DNA of 64,000 nt from Mucilaginibacter gossypiicola (GCF_900110105.1 NZ_FOCL01000001.1:620001-684000); one strand, 5' to 3'. Numbered from the stretch's first letter, positions 25,591 to 35,450 are shown. Numbers and translations: made by a program. The notes: generated from the sequence alone by a model not told the origin.

Positions 25591-28128
25591 TTACTTAGCA
25601 ATTCGTTTATAAAACCATTGCTTCGCAAGTTCGGCTGATAAGATGTACGCTATTACTGTGCCCATCATCAACACATAATACTTCCATGATAGTGTTATAA
25701 AACCAAACATTGCTGCAAAGGGTGAAAATGGAATAGCCAATACCAGGCACATTATGCCGGTAGTTACCAATGATAAATATTTACCCGGCAGGCTTTTCAT
25801 AAATGACAAACGTGTACGCACTACCAGTACAATCAAAATAGCTGAAATCACCGATTCGGTGAACCAACCGGTTTGAAAAACCTTTTCATTGGCATGTAGC
25901 ACGAAAATGAGCACCGCAAAAGTGAGGTAATCAAAAACCGAACTCAGTAAACCAAAAACAATCATGAAACGCTGAATAAAGCGGAGGTCCCAGCGTTGAG
26001 GTGTTTTAACGTTAATATCGTCCACCTTGTCCGAAGAAATAGTCATCTCAGGAAAATCGGTTAACAGATTAGTGAGTAATATTTGTTTTGGCAACAATGG
26101 CAAAAATGGTAAAAACAACGATGCACCAGCCATACTGAACATATTGCCAAAATTGGCACTGGTAGCCATAAAAATATACTTCATGGTATTGGTGAAAGTT
26201 TTACGGCCTTCCGTAACACCATTGATTAATACATTGAGATCCTGGTTCAACAGTACTATGTCAGCCGCCTCCTTAGCTACGTCAACAGCAGAATTTACAG
26301 AAATACCTACGTCGGCAGTATGCAGCGCGGGGGCATCATTTATTCCGTCGCCCATAAAACCAACAACATTTCCTGCTTTTTTTAGTATGCTTATAATCCG
26401 CTCTTTTTGGCTTGGTTCAACCTCAGCAAAAATATCGGTAAGCGGTGCGCTATGCCGAAGCGCAGAATTACTCATATTGCGCATTTGCTGACCTGTAAGT
26501 ATCCGAACTGATTGAAAACCGATTTGCTGGGCAAGATTAAGGGCCACCGGCGCATTATCACCCGTAATTATTTTTAGCTTTATACCAAGGTTTTGCAGGG
26601 TTTCAATTGTTTGAAGCATGCCCGCCCGGGGTGGGTCAAACAGTGTTACAAATCCAAGGAATACCATATTATTTTCATTATCCCTTGTAAAAACCTGGTC
26701 ATCGGCCACTTCTTTATAGGCAACCCCCAGCGTTCGGAGCCCCAAATCGCTTAATTTGTGATAAAGATCTAAAATAGCCTGCTTACGATCTCCGATATCT
26801 TCAATAACACTTTCAGACACTTCAACCCGGCTACAGATATCAAGAATTACACTTAACGCACCCTTGGTGATAGCCAGGTTAGCGGCCTGGCTTTTCAATT
26901 GTACGGTGAGCCGCTTACGGATAAAATCATATGGAATTTCAGTAATTACAGAAAAGGGTTCTACGTGTTTTTGTCCGATACCGGCTGAGCAAATAGCAAC
27001 ATCTATGGGGTTTACAAAACCCTGCTGGGATCTGGCATTGAGCCAGGCATAGGTAAACACCTTATCGTTGTGCTCGCCCCTAAAATCCAGTGTATCTTTT
27101 AAATTGACTTTTCCCTCGGTAATAGTGCCGGTTTTATCAGAGCATAATATATTCATGCTGCCAAAATTTTCTATAGCGCTAAGGCGCTTTACAATCACCT
27201 TTTGTTTGGCCATTCTTCGGGCGCCGGATGAAAGATTAACAGTGATAATTGCAGGTAGAAGCTGAGGAGTAAGCCCAACAGCCAAAGCAAGCGAAAACAA
27301 AAAGGAATCAAGCACCAGTTTATGCAGTAATACGTTTATCGCAAAGATCACCAACACCAACAAAAGAGTGATTTCCATTAGCATATATCCAAATTTTCTT
27401 ATCCCTCTTTCAAAATCGGTTTCTGGCGCTTTCAATAACAAATCATTTGATATTTTCCCAAATTCTGTATTTCGCCCTGTTTGTACTATAAGCGCTTTTC
27501 CGATGCCGCTCACGACACTCGAGCCCATGAAAAGACAATTGTTGCGCCTGGCTAAAGGTGTGTTAGCGCGTTCAATACCAGGATTTTTTTCAACCGGATA
27601 GGTTTCGCCGGTAAATGATGCTTCATCAACAAACAAGGCTTCTGATTCTATGATCAGGCAATCGGCAGGCACAATATCCCCGGCCGATAAACAGATAACA
27701 TCCCCGGGAACCACACCTGTTACCTCAAGCTCTGTTTTTTTGCCATTACGCAGTACGGTGCAATGCAATTGGACCATTTTCAACAATTCATTAACGGCGC
27801 CGGCAGCTCCCCTCTCCTGCCAAAACCCCAAAATACTACTGACAAGCACTATACCTATGATAATTAAAGTATCAGCCATGTCACCTAAACCAGCAGATAG
27901 TAATGCTGCGGCTATAAGTAATAATGTTACAGGGCTTTTAAATTGAGAGAGTAACAATACCAGATTGTTGAATTTGCTTGCTTTTTTTAATGTATTGGCA
28001 CCGTATTGTTCAAGCCTTTCGATAGCATGCGATGAACTAAGCCCTGTAACTGTAGTGTCAAGCAAGTGCAATGCGTCATCTTGCGTAAGCTGCCAGAAGG
28101 TATTTAATTGATTGTTTTTATGTTCCAT
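25591..28128 (-). CDS. P-type ATPase, magnesium-transporting (MgtA) type
   Basis: This 845-residue protein has all P-type landmarks. TGET lies in ASFTGETYPVEKNPG, the phosphorylated Asp in LCSDKTGTITEGK, GDNAPVAL and MGDGINDAPALHTADVGISV in the hinge, and the end FMATSANFGNMFSMAGASLF is typical of MgtA/MgtB, as is the N-terminal cation-ATPase domain. Such pumps import Mg2+ at the expense of ATP. Magnesium transport in energy-poor cells would protect ribosomes and ATP pools. Two operators spaced 22 bp precede it, the strongest regulatory arrangement in the island together with that of the gene at 48078. Confidence 0.9.
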   Translation of the reverse strand: MEHKNNQLNTFWQLTQDDALHLLDTTVTGLSSSHAIERLEQYGANTLKKASKFNNLVLLLSQFKSPVTLLLIAAALLSAGLGDMADTLIIIGIVLVSSILGFWQERGAAGAVNELLKMVQLHCTVLRNGKKTELEVTGVVPGDVICLSAGDIVPADCLIIESEALFVDEASFTGETYPVEKNPGIERANTPLARRNNCLFMGSSVVSGIGKALIVQTGRNTEFGKISNDLLLKAPETDFERGIRKFGYMLMEITLLLVLVIFAINVLLHKLVLDSFLFSLALAVGLTPQLLPAIITVNLSSGARRMAKQKVIVKRLSAIENFGSMNILCSDKTGTITEGKVNLKDTLDFRGEHNDKVFTYAWLNARSQQGFVNPIDVAICSAGIGQKHVEPFSVITEIPYDFIRKRLTVQLKSQAANLAITKGALSVILDICSRVEVSESVIEDIGDRKQAILDLYHKLSDLGLRTLGVAYKEVADDQVFTRDNENNMVFLGFVTLFDPPRAGMLQTIETLQNLGIKLKIITGDNAPVALNLAQQIGFQSVRILTGQQMRNMSNSALRHSAPLTDIFAEVEPSQKERIISILKKAGNVVGFMGDGINDAPALHTADVGISVNSAVDVAKEAADIVLLNQDLNVLINGVTEGRKTFTNTMKYIFMATSANFGNMFSMAGASLFLPFLPLLPKQILLTNLLTDFPEMTISSDKVDDINVKTPQRWDLRFIQRFMIVFGLLSSVFDYLTFAVLIFVLHANEKVFQTGWFTESVISAILIVLVVRTRLSFMKSLPGKYLSLVTTGIMCLVLAIPFSPFAAMFGFITLSWKYYVLMMGTVIAYILSAELAKQWFYKRIAK

Positions 28129-28192
28129 TGGTTTGGGCCGAAGAGGTTTTGGAAATACCTGTCAAATTAAGCCCATATCGCCGGATATTATG

Positions 28193-28206
28193 TTGACCCG
28201 CATCAA
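28193..28206. promoter_or_regulatory. Island operator, proximal, Mg-type ATPase
   Basis: TTGACCCGCATCAA, within TGTTGACCCGCATCAACA (28191-28208). Its centre is 33.0 bp from TTAATTTG (28163-28170, reverse strand): class II spacing. Confidence 0.84.
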
Positions 28207-28214
28207 CACAGCAA

Positions 28215-28228
28215 ATGATCTGCGTCAT
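28215..28228. promoter_or_regulatory. Island operator, distal, Mg-type ATPase
   Basis: ATGATCTGCGTCAT lies exactly 22 bp (about two helical turns) beyond the proximal site and 55 bp from TTAATTTG (28163-28170): class I spacing on the same face of the DNA. Confidence 0.82.
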
Positions 28229-28298
28229 TATTTGATCAACTCAGTATAAAAGAATACGCGTTGATCTACGGGTTAATTCTGTACGCTTTAAAATTCTA

Positions 28299-29057
28299 TT
28301 AAAACCGGCGACCTACAATGATCTTCAAAATAGCCCTGTCTGAATTTGACGTAAAACCATACCCTACCCCGCCGTTAAACTCCCATTTAGGATCTACATT
28401 CAGGTCGGTTGCAACAAACAATTGGTGGTCCTGTTGCTCAATTGGGTCATAATGAAAAAATGGACCTGTACTGCCATAGTATTCCAGCCCAAGTGCAACA
28501 ACTTTTGTTACATCATAACTGCCTTTAACATTTGGTGAAAAGGTAAACCCGCGGTTTTGATCAGGCCCCTTGAAACTCTTTTCCAGTGTAGGATTCACGG
28601 ATATATATAACTTATTCCATTTTTTATCTACGATTGGCCTGATTTCCAGCGTGGATGTATTGGCAGAAAATGCAGCTTTTTGGAAGCCGAACTCGGTTGA
28701 GATACTTACTCCTACAGGCCAATTCCAGCTTTCCGGTGCTGCTACCCTGGGCCTTATATGAGAACCAACATAAGCGGTGCGGCCACCGTCACCTATTGAA
28801 TTAAAAAAGTAGAACCCGGTTTCAAACCATGTTGTCCAACCATGAGTAATCTCAATAGTTTCATGTTCAACATGATTTGTTGGAAGCTCGCCGTTACCTA
28901 CCGTTTTACTACCGCTTATTGTATAATTGCTGTGAAGCTCAACCATGGTTCTACCTTTTTCAACAGTTTCTGAGCCATAAACCTGAATCTCATAGTTATC
29001 CTGTGCTTTTAGTTTGAGGACGCAAAATGTAAGGATCAGCAAGCAAACGTATTTCAT
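28299..29057 (-). CDS. Secreted or outer-membrane protein, probably beta-barrel
   Basis: This 252-residue protein has a signal peptide (MKYVCLLILTFCVLKLKAQ, cleaved before DNYEIQVYG) and then alternating amphipathic strands ending in an aromatic residue (FTSNSDRAILKIIVGRRF), the usual end of an outer-membrane barrel. No named domain was recognised; it resembles the uncharacterised barrel proteins of Bacteroidota that carry heavy-metal or stress genes. It lies 116 bases downstream of the sensor kinase on the same strand and may be co-transcribed with it. Confidence 0.65.
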   Translation of the reverse strand: MKYVCLLILTFCVLKLKAQDNYEIQVYGSETVEKGRTMVELHSNYTISGSKTVGNGELPTNHVEHETIEITHGWTTWFETGFYFFNSIGDGGRTAYVGSHIRPRVAAPESWNWPVGVSISTEFGFQKAAFSANTSTLEIRPIVDKKWNKLYISVNPTLEKSFKGPDQNRGFTFSPNVKGSYDVTKVVALGLEYYGSTGPFFHYDPIEQQDHQLFVATDLNVDPKWEFNGGVGYGFTSNSDRAILKIIVGRRF

Positions 29058-29173
29058 CGATATTGAGCTTTAAAACGTATACAAATTGTATTCGTGCTAA
29101 GCTATTGCGGTAATCTGAAGCAAAATTGTAGTTGATCCCTGTGTATAAAAAACGTGACAAAACAGCGACGGGC

Positions 29174-30424
29174 TTAAAAAGTAAAAACAAATTTATGCCA
29201 ACCGGTCTCGTACTCATAATGAATGGTATAGCCATATAACTGGCAGATATTTTTAACCAATGTTAAGCCTAATCCGGCACCCTGTGAGTCCTTGCCTTTT
29301 TGAAAACGCTCAAAAATTTGCGGCCCGTTTAATGTATTTGCGGCCCCGGTGTTTTTTATAGATAACTGGTCGAAATTAAGATCAATGGTTATGAATCCAC
29401 CTGGCAGGTTGTGCCGGATTGCATTGCTGAAAAGGTTATTCAATAAAATATCAACAAGGTATTTACTGGCCACTATTTGCCTGGGGTAAAGGGTATGCCG
29501 GATGGTAAGTTCTTTTTTTTCAATAAGCTCCTGAAACTGGAGTATTTTAGTTTCAATCACCGTTTCAAGGCTAATTGGTTCCTCTTCAGTAACCAGTTTA
29601 TTTTCTAATTTAGCCAATAGCAATAACGACTGATTAAGCCGACTGGACTTATTTACTGAGCTATAAATGTCGGCTATTTGTCCTAACTGCTCTGCACTTA
29701 ATGTTTCATCCTGTATAAGGGTATCCAGTTTAGTAGTAACAACAGCCAGCGGGGTCATCATTTCATGTGATGCGTTTTCGGTAAATTGTTTCAGGTTAAG
29801 ATAATCATGGGTTACCCTTAAAGACATTTCTCTTATAGCTTCATTAAGTTCTGTAAACTCGTCAACTTTACTTGGTTTGCCTTTAAATTGGTCAACGTCG
29901 GCGATATTAAACTGTTTGATTTCATTCAGGGTGAGTTGAAAGGGTTTCCAAAGGCCATTTAACATGTATTTATTGATAACAAAAAGTACTGCAAGTAAAC
30001 CGGCCAGCAATGCAAGCGTAATGATAGAAATAAGCTCGATAAGATTTTTTTGCCCTGCCCGCGAAACAGTGATCACAACCTTGTAATTACTATCTTTTTG
30101 TTTTACCAGGTCTTCTACCGCCCTGCCTGCTTCGCTTCGTTGTTCTTTTGGATTAAAATACGTTGTATCAAAAAAACGCTTCAGTAACAGTTGTCTATTA
30201 GTTTTAACAAACACAGCATGATCACGGTCAAGGTCATATAGCTGCGGGTTGCCATCGTTGCTCCTGATATACTCTTCTGCCTCCGTTAACTGCTGTTGCA
30301 GCGCCCGGTCAAGTTGCTGTGTGCCAATGTAATTAATGGCAAAGTAATAAATAACTGCTCCTATCACTAAAACAGTCAGCGTGGCATAAACACTCGTCCG
30401 GGTATAATGCTGTGACAGCTTCAT
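29174..30424 (-). CDS. Sensor histidine kinase
   Basis: This 416-residue protein starts at the ATG at 30424, overlapping the regulator's stop by one base. Membrane spans are at about 12-33 and 128-152, around a periplasmic sensor region of about 95 residues. After a HAMP-like linker come the H-box NASHEMMTPLAVV (His220), the N-box LLNNLFSNAIRHN, and a G-rich ATP lid ending QGAGLGLTLVKNICQLYGY; the DxG motif is reduced to NTG. It presumably phosphorylates the response regulator encoded just upstream. The signal is unknown. Confidence 0.9.
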   Translation of the reverse strand: MKLSQHYTRTSVYATLTVLVIGAVIYYFAINYIGTQQLDRALQQQLTEAEEYIRSNDGNPQLYDLDRDHAVFVKTNRQLLLKRFFDTTYFNPKEQRSEAGRAVEDLVKQKDSNYKVVITVSRAGQKNLIELISIITLALLAGLLAVLFVINKYMLNGLWKPFQLTLNEIKQFNIADVDQFKGKPSKVDEFTELNEAIREMSLRVTHDYLNLKQFTENASHEMMTPLAVVTTKLDTLIQDETLSAEQLGQIADIYSSVNKSSRLNQSLLLLAKLENKLVTEEEPISLETVIETKILQFQELIEKKELTIRHTLYPRQIVASKYLVDILLNNLFSNAIRHNLPGGFITIDLNFDQLSIKNTGAANTLNGPQIFERFQKGKDSQGAGLGLTLVKNICQLYGYTIHYEYETGWHKFVFTF

Positions 30425-31098
30425 CAATCGGTAAATTTATAACCCATACCATATATAGACGTCAAATAATCCCTCCCCCCAACCTCCAGAATTTTCCGTC
30501 TGAGATTTTTTATATGCGTGTATATAAAATCAAAACTATCATACATATCCATTTCATCTCCCCAAAGGTGTTCGGCAATGGCATTTTTGGAGATTACTTT
30601 TCCTTTGTTGGCCATGAAATAAAGTAACATATCATACTCTTTCCTGGTCAGGATAATCGGGGTTTGATTAATTTCAACTGTACGTCCCTGCATATCAACA
30701 GAAATTTCATTGAAAACCAATTTATTACTTGTATTGAAAGCTTTTCGGCGGTACACAGCCATCAACCGGGCTTTTAACTCGGCTAAATGAAAGGGTTTTG
30801 TCAGGTAATCGTCGGCGCCGATGTTAAGCCCTTTTAATTTATCATCGAGCGAGTTTCGGGCCGAGATGATCAAAACAGCTTCGGTTTTTTGTTTGATGCT
30901 CAGGTATTCAAGCACGCCAAACCCTTCTCCATCGGGCAAGCCAATATCGAGCAAAACACAGTCATAGTCATAGTCAGAAAGTTTTTGCAGTGACGTAGTT
31001 AATGTGCTACAGCTTTCACAGATATTGCCATCTACATTCAAATAACTTGTGATGTTTTCGCGTAAACCTTGCTCGTCTTCTATTACCAGGATTTTCAA
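30424..31098 (-). CDS. OmpR/PhoB-family response regulator
   Basis: This 224-residue protein has a receiver domain (about 1-115; Asp51 in VLLDIGLPDG, Lys in LTKPFHL) and a winged-helix output domain (about 125-223, ending SIYGMGYKFTD). The start is TTG at 31098 (MKILVIEDEQ); no ATG fits better. It overlaps the kinase gene by one base and forms a classical two-component pair. Targets could include the neighbouring barrel protein and the redox block; no TGAY-N4-RTCA operator precedes it. Confidence 0.9.
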   Translation of the reverse strand: MKILVIEDEQGLRENITSYLNVDGNICESCSTLTTSLQKLSDYDYDCVLLDIGLPDGEGFGVLEYLSIKQKTEAVLIISARNSLDDKLKGLNIGADDYLTKPFHLAELKARLMAVYRRKAFNTSNKLVFNEISVDMQGRTVEINQTPIILTRKEYDMLLYFMANKGKVISKNAIAEHLWGDEMDMYDSFDFIYTHIKNLRRKILEVGGRDYLTSIYGMGYKFTD

Positions 31099-31236
31099 AG
31101 CTTTTTGATCAAATTTAAATATGGAAACTGAAGAGAAGCTGAAGTGTCACAAACTACAGACTTGCTTCAAAATCATCAGTTAATTTACAAACATTTTAAG
31201 TGAGGATATAACAAATCCTGTTCCAGTCAAAAAACT

Positions 31237-31899
31237 ATGGCAATAATCCAACCTAATCATGAGAGCCTTATCCATCGGGTATACTCTGCCCCTCTGCGTT
31301 TTTGGCATTGGGCAAACACAATCGTTATTAGTGGTTCATTAATTACCGTTTTGATCAATTCTACTATCACCGACAAAAGGACTATAACAAACATAATTAA
31401 AACGCAACTGAAAGCCCAAGGTGCTACCATAACCGACGATCAATCAGGCTCGGTTGCACACGCTCTCGGAGATAGCGTTTGGAGCATACATACCTGGTTT
31501 GGTTATGTATTAGTCGGCCTATTGCTGTTCAGGCTCATCCTGGAGCTTTTTCAACTAACTGACCAAAAATTCATCCGCCGGATAAAAGAACTTTACCGTC
31601 AGTTTCATTCCACCAAAAAAGAGCGTGAACTTGCCAAACATGAGCTTACAGTGAAAGCCATTTATGCGTTATTCTATATCTTACTTATTATAATGGCCCT
31701 AACGGGTTTATTCCTGGCATTTGAAGATCTTTTAGCACCATTTAAATCTATCAGGCATAGTGTTAAAGAAGTTCACGGATTTTGCATGTACCTGATTATC
31801 TCATTTATACTTGTACATTTGGCTGGCGTATTTTTGGCTGAAAGGAAAGATGACAAGGGCATTGTTTCAGACATGATAAACGGCGGTAATAATAAATAA
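31237..31899 (+). CDS. Cytochrome b561-like membrane protein
   Basis: This 220-residue protein has four hydrophobic segments and His residues placed for two b haems: RVYSAPLRFWHWANTIVISG near the N-terminus, IHTWFGYVLVGLLLFRLILE, and two late His in VKEVHGFCMYLIISFILVHL. Such cytochromes take electrons from quinol or a periplasmic donor. It is divergent from the two-component pair and convergent with the VIT-like gene four bases away. It opens the redox block of the island. Confidence 0.85.
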   Translation: MAIIQPNHESLIHRVYSAPLRFWHWANTIVISGSLITVLINSTITDKRTITNIIKTQLKAQGATITDDQSGSVAHALGDSVWSIHTWFGYVLVGLLLFRLILELFQLTDQKFIRRIKELYRQFHSTKKERELAKHELTVKAIYALFYILLIIMALTGLFLAFEDLLAPFKSIRHSVKEVHGFCMYLIISFILVHLAGVFLAERKDDKGIVSDMINGGNNK

Positions 31900-31902
31900 A
31901 CA

Positions 31903-32592
31903 TTATTTACCAGTAATCAGCTTTGCCATAGTAAATGCGGCCCCTGCGGCAAGAGCCCCAATAATTACTACTTTTAATGCGCCGCTTAACGCAGGCTGGC
32001 CGGTCATTTTACTTTTAAAATAGCCAAAAATAAACAAGCAAATTATCGTTACCCCGCATGAGTAATAAAGTGCCTCTTGCGCCTCATGAATAATAATATA
32101 GGGCGAAAGCGGGATGATACCTCCTACGATATAGGAAATGCCTATAGTGATGGCGCTTTGGGTAGCGCGGTTTGCATCAGGTTCTTCCAGGCCCAGTTCA
32201 TAACGCATCATAAATTCAACCCATTGGGTCTTATCTTTCGCCAGTTCATCTGCAATCTCATCCTGAAGATGCTTTGAAAGGCCGAAGCTCGCAAATACTT
32301 TCTTTACTTCTGCCTTCTCCTGGTCGGGCACACGCTCAACTTCATCATATTCGCGCTTCAACTCAGATTGATAGTGATCGACTTCTGTTCGTCCGGCAAG
32401 ATATCCGCCCAAACCCATGGCAATAGATCCGGCCACTATTTCGGCAATACCCGCCGTAACCACCAGGGCTGACGAACTTACCGCCCCACTTAGCCCTGCC
32501 GCCAGTGCAAAAGGTACGGTTAAACCATCAGACATACCGATAACGATATCCCTGATGGTTTCTGAACTTGTTACATGATGTTCGCGATGCAT
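31903..32592 (-). CDS. VIT1/CCC1-family Fe2+/Mn2+ transporter
   Basis: This 229-residue protein has five predicted spans, beginning IRDIVIGMSDGLTVPFALAA in the characteristic first segment, with the metal-binding cytosolic loop in the middle (DHYQSELKREYDEVERVPDQ, then EKAEVKKVFASFGLSKHLQD). VIT/CCC1 proteins move Fe2+ or Mn2+ out of the cytosol. It lies six bases after the DUF3570 gene and is the last gene of the redox operon on the reverse strand. Limiting free iron during redox stress is a fitting job. Confidence 0.87.
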   Translation of the reverse strand: MHREHHVTSSETIRDIVIGMSDGLTVPFALAAGLSGAVSSSALVVTAGIAEIVAGSIAMGLGGYLAGRTEVDHYQSELKREYDEVERVPDQEKAEVKKVFASFGLSKHLQDEIADELAKDKTQWVEFMMRYELGLEEPDANRATQSAITIGISYIVGGIIPLSPYIIIHEAQEALYYSCGVTIICLFIFGYFKSKMTGQPALSGALKVVIIGALAAGAAFTMAKLITGK

Positions 32593-32598
32593 AATAAT

Positions 32599-33822
32599 TT
32601 ATTTAAACTTCATTGCTAAAGTTACAATATTTGAGTTTAAGCCCGTTGAGCGCATATAATGCCCTGCCCTGATCTCCAGCGAATTGAAATGCTGCCATCC
32701 AAATACACCAGTTGGTGGTGATAACCTGATATTGGCGCCAACAAAATTACTATGAAGTGTTGACAAGTCGTAATCGCTGGTATAATATACAGCTGTTGGA
32801 TCATGTTGCCCATAAGGTGCAAAGTAGCGTGTACCCTGCTGATTATTATACCGGTAATAGGGACTTACCGATACAAAAGAGGTTAGCTTTATGGGTATCT
32901 CTAATTCGGCTGTGTGCGCCCGGATCCCCCAATTGTCCATGTAATACCTGTAAAACGTTCTGATCACGAAATGGTCGTCCAGGAAATAATTGAACCTTAC
33001 CGCAATGGGAAGTTTATAACGGCTGCCCGGCAGGTTTTCAACCCTTTCAGATCCATCGGTAAAATAATCACGTTGATATTTTGTTGCCAATAAACCATGC
33101 TGGTAGGACGGCTCGATAATAAACAAAGCCTGTAAACGCGTGCTCAGCACCTGCGAAATTGAAAATGATGTACTAAATGAATTGCGGGGACTATGGTCCA
33201 CGTTACCCCGTCCATCCCTGTCTGACCCTGATCCATATCCAGGCGGTCGTAATTCAACCGGCAATATAACTTTCCAGGTATCAAGGAACACCTGTCCCTT
33301 AAAATCAAACTGCGTGTTTTTATCTTTTGATACTCGGGTTAGGTTAATCCCTCCGCCGAAAGACTGATAATCAAACTCGTGTGAATAAGATCCGGTTAAG
33401 CCAAATGCGTTTCCCGTTTTATCGTTAGATACCGTCCAATTTAGTGAGGGATAAACACGGGTGTCCTGTCTGGAGGCCGAAGAAACACTATAAGGATCGA
33501 TCTTATCCGAAGAGGCCGACGTATAATGGTCAACGCCCAATTCAAAAGTAAAAGTGTGCTTATTTCCTCCTACACCATATTTTGATAATTGCAGATCAAA
33601 GGTATTAGCAAAATCAGTCAGTTTTTCGGTACCAATACCTCCTGTAACAGCAGAGTTGTTGCCATCCTGATGGTAATAAGCTGATACAATGTTAATTTCA
33701 TCAATTTTAAGTTTACGTGCCTGGTAATTGCTGCTATCTTTAACGGGCAAGGTTTTAGTTTGCGCATGCGCGGCAACTATCCCTAAATACAAAGCGGCAA
33801 CGCATAAATATATTTTTCTCAT
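32599..33822 (-). CDS. DUF3570 outer-membrane protein
   Basis: This 407-residue protein has a signal peptide (MRKIYLCVAALYLGIVAAHA) and a beta-barrel-like body of alternating strands (for example HTFTFELGVDHYTS, QTRVYPSLNW-type), ending NIVTLAMKFK. It fits the DUF3570 family, which in genomes is joined to DUF4266, ApbE and thioredoxin genes exactly as here. The function of the set is unknown; the barrel could hold or move a redox partner across the outer membrane. It follows the DUF4266 gene by 14 bases. Confidence 0.8.
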   Translation of the reverse strand: MRKIYLCVAALYLGIVAAHAQTKTLPVKDSSNYQARKLKIDEINIVSAYYHQDGNNSAVTGGIGTEKLTDFANTFDLQLSKYGVGGNKHTFTFELGVDHYTSASSDKIDPYSVSSASRQDTRVYPSLNWTVSNDKTGNAFGLTGSYSHEFDYQSFGGGINLTRVSKDKNTQFDFKGQVFLDTWKVILPVELRPPGYGSGSDRDGRGNVDHSPRNSFSTSFSISQVLSTRLQALFIIEPSYQHGLLATKYQRDYFTDGSERVENLPGSRYKLPIAVRFNYFLDDHFVIRTFYRYYMDNWGIRAHTAELEIPIKLTSFVSVSPYYRYNNQQGTRYFAPYGQHDPTAVYYTSDYDLSTLHSNFVGANIRLSPPTGVFGWQHFNSLEIRAGHYMRSTGLNSNIVTLAMKFK

Positions 33823-33836
33823 TTCCGGCAGCCGTT

Positions 33837-34064
33837 TTAATTACATCCGCAGCCACCGCCGCTTTTTCCGCCATTTGCTCCTGAGCCGCCTTCACGGTAT
33901 AACTGAAAACTTTGCTCAAACTTCTGAGATTTACGGGCTGACAGTTCCATCTCCGCATCATTAAGGCGATTTTTCTGATAGGCCTTTACCGACATACAAG
34001 ATGGCAGACAAAGTGCCGGCAAGCTACTCACCAGCATTAATTTAATCAGGGGTATTTTTTTCAT
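33837..34064 (-). CDS. DUF4266 small lipoprotein with Cys-rich end
   Basis: This 75-residue protein has a lipoprotein signal (LPALCLPSC, Cys23 as the acylated residue) and a C-terminal tail GGSGANGGKSGGGCGCN with two Cys. The Gly-rich Cys-x-Cys end could bind a metal or cofactor or be a target of the neighbouring flavin transferase, which is speculation. It lies between apbE and the DUF3570 gene, with gaps of 3 and 14 bases. Confidence 0.8.
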   Translation of the reverse strand: MKKIPLIKLMLVSSLPALCLPSCMSVKAYQKNRLNDAEMELSARKSQKFEQSFQLYREGGSGANGGKSGGGCGCN

Positions 34065-34067
34065 GTA

Positions 34068-35015
34068 TTAATTTTTAACGTTGATATTCCTGGAGGTGTA
34101 AAGGCGGTTATTGTCGTCGATGATCACACAAGCAAGTTGCTGTAGTTGATTTACCAAATCAAGGCCCACCCTGATACCCATTACGGTTACCGGTGTGGCC
34201 ATAGCGTCGGCAAATTCCGCACTTGGGCAAATAATGCTCACGCTTTTAATTCCACTTACTGGCAAACCCGTTTTAGGATCGATGGTATGGGAATATTTTT
34301 TACCATCTATTACAGCGTACTTTTCATAATTACCGGATGTAGCGATGGCCATATCACTGATATTAAGCGTTGAAAAGGGTGTTAGTTGCTTATCGGGATC
34401 TGCAATAGCTATAGTCCATGGCTTACCGTTAGGTTGTGTTCCCCAGGTGGTTAGGTCGCCGGCTGCATTTACTATGCCACTGTTTACGCCGTTATGCTGT
34501 AAAATGGCTTTTGCCCGGTCGGCAGCATATCCCTTCCCTATCCCGCCAAAACCTATGCGCATACCTTTTTCTTTAAGCATAACTGTTAGGTGTTCAGGAT
34601 CCATGATCACGTTTTTGTAATTGATCAGTCGTACAGCATTACGCGCGGTTTCGGCATCGGGCAAACTTTTCATGTTTATATCAAAGTTCCACAGGCTTTT
34701 ATCAATTGATCCGTAGGTAATATCAAATGCCCCTTGCGTAATCGCGGATATTTTGAGCGAGCGTTGAATAAGCTGAAAAACCTCCTGATCCACTCTTACC
34801 GGCTTTATACCGGCAGCAGCATTAATCTGGTTGGTTTGGCTATCGTCGCTAAAGGTGGTAAGTAATTTTTCTATCCGGCTTATTTCTGCTACAGCCAAAT
34901 CGATACGACTTGACGCCCGGCTCTCATCATCGCTTACTACGCTTATTTCAAAGCGGTTGCCCATCAATTTCAGAACGCGTTTATAAACGGTTGGCACTAT
35001 TTCAATGGCTGTCAT
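34068..35015 (-). CDS. apbE: FAD:protein FMN transferase
   Basis: This 315-residue protein reads from the ATG at 35015 (MTAIEIVPTVYKRVLKLMGN); an earlier start at 35060 would overlap the thioredoxin gene more deeply. ApbE features are the LKLMGNRFEI start, QGAFDITYGS, GGIGKGYAADRAKAILQ, AAGDLTTWG and the closing YSHTIDPKTGLPV with Asp and Thr for Mg2+/FAD. It has no clear signal peptide, so its side of the membrane is uncertain. ApbE attaches FMN to Thr/Ser of extracytosolic redox proteins. No classical flavinylation motif was noticed in the neighbours, so its target is open. Confidence 0.9.
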   Translation of the reverse strand: MTAIEIVPTVYKRVLKLMGNRFEISVVSDDESRASSRIDLAVAEISRIEKLLTTFSDDSQTNQINAAAGIKPVRVDQEVFQLIQRSLKISAITQGAFDITYGSIDKSLWNFDINMKSLPDAETARNAVRLINYKNVIMDPEHLTVMLKEKGMRIGFGGIGKGYAADRAKAILQHNGVNSGIVNAAGDLTTWGTQPNGKPWTIAIADPDKQLTPFSTLNISDMAIATSGNYEKYAVIDGKKYSHTIDPKTGLPVSGIKSVSIICPSAEFADAMATPVTVMGIRVGLDLVNQLQQLACVIIDDNNRLYTSRNINVKN

Positions 35016-35439
35016 TTGTAAAGGCTTTGATCTGATCAATAAACTGATCGGTGGATTCATTTGGATACCCGTCCCACTCTGTTAACACTTTACCGTGCTC
35101 ATCAACAAGCAGTGTAAACGGAAATTTACCATCGGGGTTGTATTTGTCCGCAAGTGCCTCGTTCAGTTTCACCTGCTCTTTACTCAATTGGTTTTTCTTT
35201 TGCCGTGGAAAATCAGCCCTTACCAAAACAAGCTTATCAGCTGCAAAATCATTGAATTTATCCGATTCCAGTATCTCTTTTCGTAACCGGATACAGGGGC
35301 CGCACCAGTCCGAACCGGAAAAGTTTATAACAATCAGTTTATGTGATGCAGAAGCTTCGGCCTGGGCCTTGCTGAAATCACCAAGCCAGGTAACCGGCTT
35401 AGCCACAAATAAAAAAAGTGTGAAGATCAGTAATTTCAT
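35002..35439 (-). CDS. Thioredoxin-fold protein, exported
   Basis: This 145-residue protein has a signal peptide (MKLLIFTLFLFVAKPVTW) and the active site SDWCGPCIRLRKE (Cys46, Cys49). It fits periplasmic thioredoxin-like proteins that keep partners reduced. It ends inside the start of apbE (14-base overlap) and follows the Rieske gene by 11 bases, so the reverse-strand genes form one operon from Rieske to VIT. It could reduce the Cys-rich lipoprotein or aid cytochrome maturation. Confidence 0.87.
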   Translation of the reverse strand: MKLLIFTLFLFVAKPVTWLGDFSKAQAEASASHKLIVINFSGSDWCGPCIRLRKEILESDKFNDFAADKLVLVRADFPRQKKNQLSKEQVKLNEALADKYNPDGKFPFTLLVDEHGKVLTEWDGYPNESTDQFIDQIKAFTNDSH

Positions 35440-35450
35440 TTTAACGTTTT